From Magnetospirillum sp. (lineage in GTDB: Bacteria > Pseudomonadota > Alphaproteobacteria > CACIAM-22H2), in NCBI GenBank assembly GCA_027532905.1, contig JAPZUA010000002.1, positions 620,001-684,000 on the forward strand: a stretch of 64,000 nt of DNA, given 5' to 3'. Below the pieces are notes generated by a model. The model was not told where the DNA came from, searched no databases, and saw only the letters and a program-made list of their open reading frames with translations. This document shows positions 44,723 through 52,856 of the stretch, piece after piece. Numbering within the stretch: the stretch's first letter is position 1; each line of letters opens with the position of its first letter. Both the position numbers and the translations under genes were made by a program.

Positions 44723-44730
44723 GCCGAACC

Positions 44731-45972
44731 TCAGCCGCGCCCGACGGGGCGCGGGAAGACGGGGTTGCCCGACGCAAACTCGACCGGGAAGATGAGCTTG
44801 ATGTCGCGCTGCTGGACTTGCGTCACCACCGGACGCGCGCCCTGGTTCTGGCCGTTCACGAACCGTGTCGGGCCGTAGGGCATGATGTGGTCGGAGAAGG
44901 TCGACGAGGCGAGGGCCGCCGTCACGGCCGCCTTGTCGGTGCTGCGCGCACGCTCGATCGCGTCGGCGAGCAGCAGCATGCAGCTATAGGCCAGGAACAC
45001 TTCGTAGGTGAAGAACAGGCCCTGAGCTTCGATGCGGTTCTTGAGCGCCAGGGAAGCAGCCTTGCGCGGATCGAACCAGTGATTGCAGTCCATCACCAGG
45101 TCGGCGGCCTGCGGGAACTCCTTGACGAAGCGGTAGGACGAAGCACCTCCGCCGAGGATCGAATAGATACCCTTGGTCTGCACGCGGTTCTGCTGGAGGG
45201 CGCGCGCGAACAGCACGTATTCGTCGTAGTAGTTGGACGGAATGATGAGGTCGGGCTTGCGCGCCTGGATGCGCAGCACGATGTTTGAAAAGTCGCGCGT
45301 CGGATTGGCGTGGCGGATCGTTTCCATCACTTCGAAGCCGAGCTGCGGCAGGCGCTGGTTCAGCGTCGTCGCCATGCCGGTTCCGAAGGCCGATTCCTCG
45401 TGCACGATCATAACGGTTTTGGTCGGCTTGCCGGCTTGGTCGTTGATGCGAACGAGGTTCTCGAGTGCTGTGTCCACGATCGTCCCGATGCCGGGGCCGA
45501 AGCGGAACGTGTTGGTGAGGCCGCGCGTGACGATCTGGTCGACAACGCCGACATCGACGATGTGCGGCAGGTTGTGGCGAGCGGCGGCCTGCGTGGTCGC
45601 AAGCGCAATGCCCGACGCGAACGGCCCGACGATGGCGACGGCACCTGCTTCGTTGAGCTTGTCGACTTCAGCCGCACCCACGTCGGGGCGCGACTGGGCA
45701 TCGGCGAGCAGCGCTTCGAGGCGTGCACCGCCCATCGAGCGAATACCGCCGCGCGCGTTGATGTCTTCGATCGCGAGGACCGCGCCCTGGCGGGCCTGGC
45801 CGCCGGAGAAGGCCAAAGCGCCCGTCACCGGATGCAGTACGCCGACCTTGATGGTCGCCGCCTGTGCGCGGCCGATACCGGGGGCTGCGAGTGCGCCGAT
45901 GGCGGCGGCACCTGCCAGAACCGCGCGGCGGTCGAATTTCTTTGCGCTAAGTTTGTCGTTTGCATTTGTCAT
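44731..45972 (-). CDS. Branched-chain-type ABC transporter substrate-binding protein
   Basis: 413-residue periplasmic binding protein of the LivJ/LivK (type 1 fold) family. The N terminus is K-K-F-D-R-R-A-V-L-A-G with an alanine-rich helix and a cut near RAQA, a twin-arginine-like signal. The mature start KVGVLHPVTGALAFSGGQARQGA is diagnostic. GGGAG lies ahead of the ATG. It is the first gene of the importer-plus-catabolism operon. The GntR/UTRA gene 54 bases upstream is the probable local regulator. Confidence 0.88.
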   Translation of the reverse strand: MTNANDKLSAKKFDRRAVLAGAAAIGALAAPGIGRAQAATIKVGVLHPVTGALAFSGGQARQGAVLAIEDINARGGIRSMGGARLEALLADAQSRPDVGAAEVDKLNEAGAVAIVGPFASGIALATTQAAARHNLPHIVDVGVVDQIVTRGLTNTFRFGPGIGTIVDTALENLVRINDQAGKPTKTVMIVHEESAFGTGMATTLNQRLPQLGFEVMETIRHANPTRDFSNIVLRIQARKPDLIIPSNYYDEYVLFARALQQNRVQTKGIYSILGGGASSYRFVKEFPQAADLVMDCNHWFDPRKAASLALKNRIEAQGLFFTYEVFLAYSCMLLLADAIERARSTDKAAVTAALASSTFSDHIMPYGPTRFVNGQNQGARPVVTQVQQRDIKLIFPVEFASGNPVFPRPVGRG

Positions 45973-46026
45973 TTTTTGACTCCCTGTTTTTTGTCGAAGA
46001 TCCAGCGTAGGTACAGGCGGGGGCGT

Positions 46027-46833
46027 TCAGGCGTGCGACCACATGCGCGTCACGGGGCCGCGTACGCGGGCGAGTTTGGTGCGGTATTGGTAGCGGTCGG
46101 GACGATAGAGAATGGCGATATGTTCGACGGGTCGGCCGCGCTGGTCGAACACGGTTCGCACGACCGACAGCAGCGGCGAGCCCACGCGCACGTCTAGCGC
46201 TTTGGCCACACTGGGGCCGGCCAAGACGGCCGACAGAGTTTCGTCGGCCGAGCCGACGAGGCACCCCGCCTGTTCGAGCAGAGCAAGCAATGGCTTGTGC
46301 GCTAGGTCGCGGGCCGTGAAGGCGCGGCCGATCTCGGCGGGAACCCAGCTTGTGGAATAGGAAAGCGGCACGCCGCCGTGGCGCCGCACGCGTACCGCGC
46401 GCTGTACCTCGCTGCCCACGGCCAGTCGCAGCGATTTTGCGACCGTCTCCGGGGCGGCGCCGTAGCCGAATTCCAGAATATCGACTTTCGTCTCGAGCCC
46501 GACTGCGAGCAGGTTCTCGATGAGGCCCGAGATGTTCGCCTCGACCGGCGCACCCGCAACTTGGCCAACAAGCTGCGTGCCGCGGCCGCGGCGGCGCACG
46601 ACGAGGCCCTCGGCGGCCAGTTCGTCGAGGGCGCGTTTGGCGGTGATGCGGCTTACCGAAAAGTCGGCGCTGATCTGCGCTTCTGTCGGCATGCGCGCGG
46701 CCCCTTCGAAAGCGCCCGCGGCGATCTGCTCGCGCAGAATGAGATATATCTGATGGTAGAGCGGGGTCGGCAGATCGGCATCGACCGATGTGTGACCGGA
46801 CTTGCTCTTCGGCGATTGGCGGGATACTCGCAT
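46027..46833 (-). CDS. GntR-family regulator with UTRA domain (HutC type)
   Basis: 268 residues. The winged helix is at about 22-90 (PLYHQIYLILREQI, TEAQISADFSVSRITAKRALDELAAEGL), and the C-terminal UTRA effector domain is about 110-255. Members of this subfamily repress catabolic operons and are released by a pathway metabolite. It precedes the branched-chain-type importer on the same strand, so control of the 33-46 kb operon is likely. It is distinct from the GntR/UTRA protein encoded at 59036-59791. Confidence 0.87.
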   Translation of the reverse strand: MRVSRQSPKSKSGHTSVDADLPTPLYHQIYLILREQIAAGAFEGAARMPTEAQISADFSVSRITAKRALDELAAEGLVVRRRGRGTQLVGQVAGAPVEANISGLIENLLAVGLETKVDILEFGYGAAPETVAKSLRLAVGSEVQRAVRVRRHGGVPLSYSTSWVPAEIGRAFTARDLAHKPLLALLEQAGCLVGSADETLSAVLAGPSVAKALDVRVGSPLLSVVRTVFDQRGRPVEHIAILYRPDRYQYRTKLARVRGPVTRMWSHA

Positions 46834-46900
46834 GACTGCAAGTTAGCACGGCGAGTTCGCCAATGCTATAATGTTATGTCATTCCGTTTCCGCACTCGAT

Positions 46901-47338
46901 TCAGGGCTTCTCGTAGGCGACGAACGCGCATTCGATGCCGTCGAAGGCGCGCGTATATTCGCGTACGCAGCGCCAGCCGTGGCGTTCGTAGAAGCGCCGT
47001 GCGGGTGCGTTGTCGCGGAAAGATTCGAGCGTCGCCGCGCCGTGCGCTTCGGCGTCGGCAAGCAGGGCGGCGGCAATCCCCTGCTTGCGCCGCTCAGGCG
47101 CGATGAACAGCATTTTGATGTAGCGGGCTTCGGTCAGATGGAAGCCGACGACCGCACCGTCCGTCTCGGCGAGCGTGGGTGCAACGGTCTCGAGCGCGAA
47201 GCGCAGGGCGAAATGCGAGAAGTCGAAGCGTGCCAATACGGGGGGCGGCAGCAGATCGGCAAAGCCGAGGCAATAGGCGGCTTCGGCGATGGTCGCGAGG
47301 GCCGGGAAATCGGCGGGCCGTGCCGGGCGCAGAATCAA
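46901..47338 (-). CDS. GNAT-family N-acetyltransferase
   Basis: 145-residue acetyltransferase. The acetyl-CoA loop is KMLFIAPERRKQGIAAALL, with the R/Q-x-x-G-x-A pattern, and the C-terminal NAPARRFYERHGW is typical. The only good start is TTG at 47338: it overlaps the DppC stop as TTGA, has GAGG 6 bases upstream and gives normal length. It is the last gene of the peptide-importer set of the recycling locus. It could acetylate an imported amino sugar, peptide or a toxic analogue; no substrate can be assigned. Confidence 0.8.
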   Translation of the reverse strand: MILRPARPADFPALATIAEAAYCLGFADLLPPPVLARFDFSHFALRFALETVAPTLAETDGAVVGFHLTEARYIKMLFIAPERRKQGIAAALLADAEAHGAATLESFRDNAPARRFYERHGWRCVREYTRAFDGIECAFVAYEKP

Positions 47339-48156
47339 TGCGAACCTCGCAGGCGTGGATCGAGCGTATCGCGCAGAACGTCGCCGAGCAGGTTGAGTCC
47401 GAAGGACAGCAGCAGGATCGCAGCCCCAGCGAAGACCGACGTCCACGGCGACAGCAGTAGGAAATTGCGCCCCTCGGCCAGCATCATGCCGAGTGAGGGA
47501 ACCGGCGGCTGCGTGCCGAGCCCCAGGAACGACAACGAGGCTTCGACCAGAATGGCAGCCGACAGCAGAAGGCTCGTTTGCACCAGAACGACGCTTGCAA
47601 GATTGGGTAGCACATGCAGGGCGATGATGCGCAGATCCGACGCCCCAACCGAGCGGGCTGCCAGCACATAGTCGCTCTCGACGATCGACAGGGCCGGTCC
47701 GCGCAGCAGGCGCGCGAAGATCGGCGTGTATACGATGCCGATGGCAATGGCGGTCGTGACTGCGCCCGGCCCCAGAACCGCGATGATGCCGATCGCGAGC
47801 AGAATGACCGGGAACGCGAACAGTACGTCCATCGTGCGCATCAGCACGCGCTCGATGAGGCCCCGGTAGTAGGCCGCTGCTAGACCGATCGCACCGCCCA
47901 AGAGCAATGCGCCGCCGACGGCCGTGGCCGATACTGCAAGCGAGGCGCGAATGCCGTAGACGATGCGCGAGAGTGTGTCGCGTCCGAACTGGTCGGTGCC
48001 GAGCCAATGCAACGCGTTGGGGCCTTTGAGGCGCTGGATTACGTCCTGCGACAAGGGATCGTAGGGCGCAACGAACGGGGCGAACAGGGCCGCCACGAGT
48101 TGGAGAAACACCAAGAAACTTGCGAACCAAAAGAGTTTGGAGGCGGACCGTGTCAC
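47335..48156 (-). CDS. Peptide-type ABC transporter permease, DppC family (recycling locus)
   Basis: 273-residue DppC-type permease with LGTDQFGRDTLSRIVYGIRASL near residues 52-73 and the coupling loop YVLAARSVGASDLRIIALHVLPNL. The start is GTG at 48156 in a GTGA overlap with the DppB gene. Together with DppB, the binding protein at 49177-50697 and the ATPases encoded divergently at 51900-53821 it forms a complete importer, probably for cell-wall fragments. Confidence 0.9.
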   Translation of the reverse strand: MTRSASKLFWFASFLVFLQLVAALFAPFVAPYDPLSQDVIQRLKGPNALHWLGTDQFGRDTLSRIVYGIRASLAVSATAVGGALLLGGAIGLAAAYYRGLIERVLMRTMDVLFAFPVILLAIGIIAVLGPGAVTTAIAIGIVYTPIFARLLRGPALSIVESDYVLAARSVGASDLRIIALHVLPNLASVVLVQTSLLLSAAILVEASLSFLGLGTQPPVPSLGMMLAEGRNFLLLSPWTSVFAGAAILLLSFGLNLLGDVLRDTLDPRLRGSH

Positions 48157-49115
48157 AACCGGCCTTCCAGCCGCACGCGCGGATCGATGACGGCGTAAAG
48201 AAGGTCCACTGCGAAATTCGCGACGACGAAGCCCGACGTCACAAGCAGGATCGCCGCCTGCAGCAGCGGATAGTTGCGCTCCGAGATCGCCCCCAGGATC
48301 AGCCGTCCGAGCCCAGGAATAGCAAAAACCTGTTCAACGACGATGGCGCCGCCGAGCAGATAGCCCGTCATGATCCCGACACTCGTCACGAAAGGGATCA
48401 GCGCGTTGCGCAGCGCATGTTTGAACAGCACCGAGCGCTCCGAAACGCCCTTGGCGCGCGCAGTGCGCACATAGTCTTGCTGCAAAGCATCGAGCATCGC
48501 CGAGCGCACGAGGCGCGCGAGATTGGCGAGGATCGGCAAGGCCAAGGCGATGGCCGGCAGCAGCAGGCGCGTGAAATTGCCGAGCGGGTCGCTTGCGAAC
48601 GGCACATAGCCCAGCATCTGGAGGTCCGGGGCGAGCGTTGCGAGCCCGAGGATCATCATGATGCCGAGCCAGAAGGAAGGTACGGTGAGGCCGACGACCG
48701 AGGCGATCTGCAGGGCCGTTTCCTGCCAGCCGCCGCGCAAACGTGCCATCGCCACGCCAAGAGGTACAGCAAGGCCTGCACCCAGCAGCAGGCTCAAGCC
48801 GGTCAGCTGCAAGGTCGGCCACACATGTTTGGCGATTTCGCCGATCACCGGCTGGCCGGTCCATAGCGACGTGCCGAAATCGCCAGTAAGAACGGCGCCG
48901 AGCCACTGCGCGTACTGCACGGGGATCGGCAGATCGAGCCCCATGCGCGCGCGCATCTCGGCCATGCGTTCAGCCGTCACCTCGGCATTGGCGCCCAGCA
49001 TGATCGCGACCGCATCGCCGGGCACGAGGCGGATCATCAGGAAGGTGAGCATCGACACGCCGACCAGCACAATTGCAAGGTCGGCGAAACGGGTGCGTAG
49101 AAAGCTTCGCGACAT
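48153..49115 (-). CDS. Peptide-type ABC transporter permease, DppB family (recycling locus)
   Basis: 320-residue DppB-type permease. A first helix is followed by a periplasmic loop with VPGDAVAIMLG, and the coupling loop is YVRTARAKGVSERSVLFKHALRNALIPFV. It lies 61 bases after the binding-protein stop, beyond a long hairpin at 49133-49170. Confidence 0.9.
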   Translation of the reverse strand: MSRSFLRTRFADLAIVLVGVSMLTFLMIRLVPGDAVAIMLGANAEVTAERMAEMRARMGLDLPIPVQYAQWLGAVLTGDFGTSLWTGQPVIGEIAKHVWPTLQLTGLSLLLGAGLAVPLGVAMARLRGGWQETALQIASVVGLTVPSFWLGIMMILGLATLAPDLQMLGYVPFASDPLGNFTRLLLPAIALALPILANLARLVRSAMLDALQQDYVRTARAKGVSERSVLFKHALRNALIPFVTSVGIMTGYLLGGAIVVEQVFAIPGLGRLILGAISERNYPLLQAAILLVTSGFVVANFAVDLLYAVIDPRVRLEGRL

Positions 49116-49132
49116 TATCTGCGGGAGCAGTT

Positions 49133-49170
49133 GCGGCAGCGCCGGACGATCGCGCGTCCAGCGCTGCCGC
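49133..49170. other. Long intergenic hairpin between binding-protein and DppB genes
   Basis: GCGGCAGCGC at 49133-49142 pairs with GCGCTGCCGC at 49161-49170. Inside it GGACG pairs with CGTCC after one mismatch, giving about 15 bp of stem and a 6-base loop. It occupies most of the 61-bp gap and is probably a transcript-stability or attenuation element. Confidence 0.5.
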
Positions 49171-49176
49171 TTTGCT

Positions 49177-50697
49177 TCAGCGCGCCAGCGTGACGTTCAT
49201 GAGGCTCATCAGCGACCGGTTGGCGATGATGTCGAAGCCCTGCACGTTGGTGCGCGTGGCCGTGAAGAGCTGGCCGTAAGTGAGCGTGGCCGCCGGCCCC
49301 TCGCAGGCCAGGATCGCCTGCGCGCGATCGTAGGCGGCCTTGCGCGCCGGCATGGCCGTTTCGCGACGTCCGGCATCTAGCAGCGCATCGAGCGTCGGGT
49401 TCGAGTATTTGAACACGTTCGTCGATCCGCCGGTGCGGAAGGTGCGGTAGTAGTAGTCGTCGGGATCCGTGCTGCCGGCGTTCGTCGAGGCGAACGCGTC
49501 GAAGTTCGAATTGCGCCAATCCTGCACGAACTGGCCGATCTCCGGGATGCGCAGCTCGACGCGGAAGCCAGCCCGGTTGAGCTGCTGCTGCACGACCTGG
49601 GCGATGTCGCGAATGTCCTGGCGCGGCAGTACCAGCAGCGTGATCGCGACCGGCGTCGTGACGCCTGCTTCGCGCAGCAGGGCTTGCGCTTTGGCGGGAT
49701 CGTGCTTGAAGCACGGGAAGGTCGCCGGATCGACAGCCCAATCTTTGAGGGCCGGCGACAGCGAGCCGCCCGGTACGCCAGCGCCGAACAAAGCGGCCTG
49801 GACGATTTCGGCGCGGTTGATCGCGTAGTTCAGCGCTTCGCGAACCTTGGCGTTGTCGAAAGGCGGCTTCGACACGTTCATGCCGATCAGCGTATAGGCA
49901 AGCTCGAGCGTGTCGACGATGCGCACATTCGGGCGGCCGCGCAGCTGCAAAGCCGTTGCCGCGTCGATATTGGGCAGGATCGAGTACTGGCCGCTGGTGA
50001 GGCCCACCTGGCGTGTTGCGGATTCCGGCACGATGTTGAATTTGACGCCGGAGACAGCGGGCTTGCCGGCGTTCCAGTAGCCTGCATGCTTCTCGAGTGC
50101 GATGAAGCTGTTGGGCTGCCATTCTTTGAACTTGAACGGGCCGGTGCCAACGGGTGCGCGCTGCAGGCTGTCTTTGTCCGCTTCGAAGGCGCGCGGCACG
50201 ATGGCGATCGAGGCAAGTGCCGTCAGCAGCGGTGCCGAGGGCTCTTTCAACGTCAGCACCACGGTGCGGGCATCCGGGGCCGCAGCTTTATCGAGAGCCG
50301 CAAGGCGGCTTGCGAGCGGCGAGGCGATGGTAGCCGACATAACGCGATTGAAGCTTGCGACAACGTCGGCAGCTTCGGCGGGCTTGCCGTCGTGGAATGT
50401 CAAATTGGCGCGCAGGCGGAACGTGTAGGTGAGGCCGTCCGGCGAGACCGTCCAGGATTCGGCGAGGCCCGGCACCGTGCGCAGATCCTTGTCGATGACC
50501 GTGAGGCCCTCGTAGATCGTGCCGCCGACGATCGTCGTCGAGTTGAAGGCGGTAACGATATGCGGGTCGAGACCGGCGGGCGAACCATCGACGGCCATTT
50601 CGATCGTCTGCGCGGTTGCGGCCGGGATCGCAAGCGCCATGGTGCACGAAGCCATCAATGCGCCAAGCACCAATGCGCCTTGCCAATTCTTCCTCAT
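49177..50697 (-). CDS. ABC transporter substrate-binding protein, family 5 (probable muropeptide/peptide binder)
   Basis: 506-residue DppA/OppA-type periplasmic protein. The signal peptide ends near PAATAQ (about 30). The mature part shows LDPHIVTAFNSTTIVGGTIYEGL, LAESWTVSPDGLTYTFRLR and PVGTGPFKFKEW. The ATG at 50697 has GGGAGG 7 bases upstream, itself next to a perfect hairpin. It is divergent from anmK and shares its control region. That position makes anhydro-muropeptides, or the disaccharides or peptides released from the wall, the most likely cargo. Confidence 0.87.
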   Translation of the reverse strand: MRKNWQGALVLGALMASCTMALAIPAATAQTIEMAVDGSPAGLDPHIVTAFNSTTIVGGTIYEGLTVIDKDLRTVPGLAESWTVSPDGLTYTFRLRANLTFHDGKPAEAADVVASFNRVMSATIASPLASRLAALDKAAAPDARTVVLTLKEPSAPLLTALASIAIVPRAFEADKDSLQRAPVGTGPFKFKEWQPNSFIALEKHAGYWNAGKPAVSGVKFNIVPESATRQVGLTSGQYSILPNIDAATALQLRGRPNVRIVDTLELAYTLIGMNVSKPPFDNAKVREALNYAINRAEIVQAALFGAGVPGGSLSPALKDWAVDPATFPCFKHDPAKAQALLREAGVTTPVAITLLVLPRQDIRDIAQVVQQQLNRAGFRVELRIPEIGQFVQDWRNSNFDAFASTNAGSTDPDDYYYRTFRTGGSTNVFKYSNPTLDALLDAGRRETAMPARKAAYDRAQAILACEGPAATLTYGQLFTATRTNVQGFDIIANRSLMSLMNVTLAR

Positions 50698-50711
50698 CTG
50701 TGCCTCCCTTT

Positions 50712-50731
50712 GGCACCCGTTTTCGGGTGCC
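50712..50731 (-). other. Perfect 8-bp hairpin in the 5' leader of the binding-protein gene
   Basis: GGCACCCG at 50712-50719 pairs with CGGGTGCC at 50724-50731 around a 4-base loop. In the minus-strand transcript it ends 3 bases before the GGGAGG ribosome site, between the -10 element and the start codon. It may stabilise the leader or modulate translation. Confidence 0.45.
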
Positions 50732-50756
50732 GATTGCGACGATCCGTCTGTTTCGA

Positions 50757-50785
50757 TATATAGTCCTCTAGAATACCAATTGCAA
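50757..50785 (-). promoter_or_regulatory. Promoter of the peptide-importer operon (minus strand)
   Basis: Read on the minus strand, TTGCAA (50785-50780) is followed after exactly 17 bases by TATATA (50762-50757), a good sigma-70 pair. The shared operator-like element overlaps the -35 and the spacer. Confidence 0.5.
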
Positions 50786-50792
50786 TCCACTT
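50772..50792. promoter_or_regulatory. Recycling-locus operator, copy 1 (anmK / importer)
   Basis: On the minus strand it reads GGA-N7-TGGTATT (complement of AATACCA at 50772-50778 and TCC at 50786-50788). It is flanked by AAGT, exactly as in the copy at 54984. It lies between two divergent genes and over the importer promoter, so bound regulator would control both. Confidence 0.6.
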
Positions 50793-50805
50793 GGAGTCCA
50801 ATCCC

Positions 50806-51903
50806 ATGACCGGCTTTCCCCGACGTTCGGCGATCGGCGCCATCAGCGGCACTTCGATGGACGGCATCGACGTGGCGTTTCTGAAGACCGACGGCACGCG
50901 CGTGGTGCGCACGGGCCTCGGCAAATCCTATCCCTATCCTGACGCATTGCGCAGCGAACTGCTCGAATTTCTGCGCGACCCAAGCCTTGCCGAGCGCGAC
51001 CCGCTGGTGCAGCTCGAGGCGAAGGTCACAGAAGCGCATGTGCAGGCGATCGCGCGCTTCATGCGCGATCACGCGATCGAGCGCAATCAGGTCGATGTCG
51101 TCGGCATGCACGGGCAGACGGTTTGGCACCGACCCGAGCGGCGCTTCACGCGCCAGCTTGCCGACGGCGTGCACGCCGCACGGAGGCTCGGGCTCGATGT
51201 CGTTACGCGGTTTCGCGATGCGGATGTGGCGGCCGGGGGCGAGGGCGCACCGTTTGCACCGCTCTACCATCGCGCTCTTGCGGCCGATTTTGCAAAACCG
51301 CTGATGGTTCTCAATCTGGGCGGCGTGGGCAACGTCACCTACATCGACGCCGACACGACGATCGCGTTCGATACCGGCCCCGCATCTGCCTTGCTCGACG
51401 ATTTCGTGCGCCGCCGCCGTAATATGCCGTTCGATGCGGGCGGCGCACTTGCCGCGTCGGGCAAGATCGACGAAGCCGTGCTGGAGGAGCTTTTAGGCAA
51501 TCCGTTTTTTGCCGCCAAGCCACCGAAATCGCTCGACCGCAACGATTTCCACGCGCGTGCAAAAATCGTCGACACGCTCGGTGACGCGGACGGTGCGGCG
51601 ACGCTTGCGGCTTTCACCGTCGCGGCGACGGTCGCCGCCAATTCGCATGTGCCGCAGATGCCCAAGCGCTGGCTTGTGACCGGCGGAGGCAGGCTCAATG
51701 CGACCTTCATGGAAGGCTTGCGCAAAGCGCTCGGCGTACCGGTCGATCCGGTCGAAGCGGTCGGCTGGAACGGCGATCTGCTCGAGGCCGAGCTTTTCGC
51801 CTTTCTGGCCGTGCGCTCGCTGTGCGGCCTGCCGCTGAGCCTGCCCACCACGACCGGCGTGCCGCAGCCGATGACGGGCGGTCGATTGGCGCGCGCGGCA
51901 TGA
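50806..51903 (+). CDS. anmK: Anhydro-N-acetylmuramic acid kinase
   Basis: 365-residue kinase of the AnmK family. GTSMDGIDVA near residues 15-24 is the ATP-binding start, LNLGGVGNVTYI the middle strand, FDTGPASALLDDF and VTGGGRLNATFMEGL the later family marks. It opens and phosphorylates 1,6-anhydroMurNAc to MurNAc-6-phosphate, the substrate of MurQ encoded at 58149-59039. The ATG follows a GGAG by 9 bases. It is coupled by ATGA to the DppD-type ATPase, linking uptake and recycling. Confidence 0.93.
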   Translation: MTGFPRRSAIGAISGTSMDGIDVAFLKTDGTRVVRTGLGKSYPYPDALRSELLEFLRDPSLAERDPLVQLEAKVTEAHVQAIARFMRDHAIERNQVDVVGMHGQTVWHRPERRFTRQLADGVHAARRLGLDVVTRFRDADVAAGGEGAPFAPLYHRALAADFAKPLMVLNLGGVGNVTYIDADTTIAFDTGPASALLDDFVRRRRNMPFDAGGALAASGKIDEAVLEELLGNPFFAAKPPKSLDRNDFHARAKIVDTLGDADGAATLAAFTVAATVAANSHVPQMPKRWLVTGGGRLNATFMEGLRKALGVPVDPVEAVGWNGDLLEAELFAFLAVRSLCGLPLSLPTTTGVPQPMTGGRLARAA

Positions 51904-52856
51904 GTGCTGCGGTTCTCCAAGTCGCCAATCTCACGATCGCACTCAAGGACCTCGCCCTGGTCGAGGACGTATCGTTTGAGATTGCGGCGGGCGAAACGCT
52001 GGGGTTGGTTGGCGAGTCCGGATGCGGCAAGAGCGTTACCGCACTTGCGATCCAGCGCTTGCTGCCGTCGCCGCCGCTTGAGATCGCGGCTGGGCGCATC
52101 CAGTTTTCCGGCCGCGATCTTGCTAGCCTCGATGCGGCGGCGCTGCGCCGCGTGCGCGGCGGCGAGATCGGTATGATCTTCCAGGAGCCTATGACGTCGC
52201 TGAACCCCGTCTTCACGATCGGCGACCAGATCGGCGAGGTTTTGGCAATCCATCGCGGCTACGACCGGCGGCAATGCGACGCACGCGCGGCGGAACTTCT
52301 CGACCTTGTCGGCATTCCGGCTGCGGCGAGCCAACTCGAGCGCTATCCGCATCAATTGTCGGGGGGGCAGCGCCAGCGCGTGATGATCGCGATGGCGCTT
52401 GCCTGCGAGCCCAAACTTTTGATCGCCGACGAGCCGACGACGGCCCTCGACGTGACCGTGCAAGCGCAGATCCTCGAACTCATCGACCGGCTGCGGCGCG
52501 ATTTGGGGCTCGCTTGTCTTTTGATCACGCACGATCTTGGCGTGGTCGGCGAGGTCTGCGCGCGCGTGGCGGTCATGTATGCAGGCCGCATCGTCGAGCA
52601 GGGGCCGGTCGAGCTGCTGTTCGGGCAGCCGCGCCATCGCTATACGCGTGCCCTCCTCGATACGATCCCGGCTGCAAACGTGCCGGGCCGCCCGTTGCCA
52701 GCGATTCCGGGCAACGTGCCGCCGCCGGGGGCGCGGGCCGCCGGTTGCGCTTTTGCCGAGCGCTGCACTGCCGCCGAAGTACGCTGCCGCACGCAATTGC
52801 CGCCGACAACGCGCATCGACGGGCGCAACGTTGCCTGCTGGAATCCCGTGCCATGA
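51900..52856 (+). CDS. Peptide-type ABC transporter ATP-binding protein, DppD family (recycling locus)
   Basis: 318-residue ATPase with Walker [22 protein letters not shown], signature LSGGQRQR and Walker [15 protein letters not shown]-terminal GCAFAERC-type cysteine pair is present, as in DppD. It overlaps anmK by ATGA and the DppF gene by 4 bases. Its permease partners are encoded on the opposite strand at 47.3-49.1 kb, so the importer is split across a divergent promoter. Confidence 0.9.
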   Translation: MSAAVLQVANLTIALKDLALVEDVSFEIAAGETLGLVGESGCGKSVTALAIQRLLPSPPLEIAAGRIQFSGRDLASLDAAALRRVRGGEIGMIFQEPMTSLNPVFTIGDQIGEVLAIHRGYDRRQCDARAAELLDLVGIPAAASQLERYPHQLSGGQRQRVMIAMALACEPKLLIADEPTTALDVTVQAQILELIDRLRRDLGLACLLITHDLGVVGEVCARVAVMYAGRIVEQGPVELLFGQPRHRYTRALLDTIPAANVPGRPLPAIPGNVPPPGARAAGCAFAERCTAAEVRCRTQLPPTTRIDGRNVACWNPVP

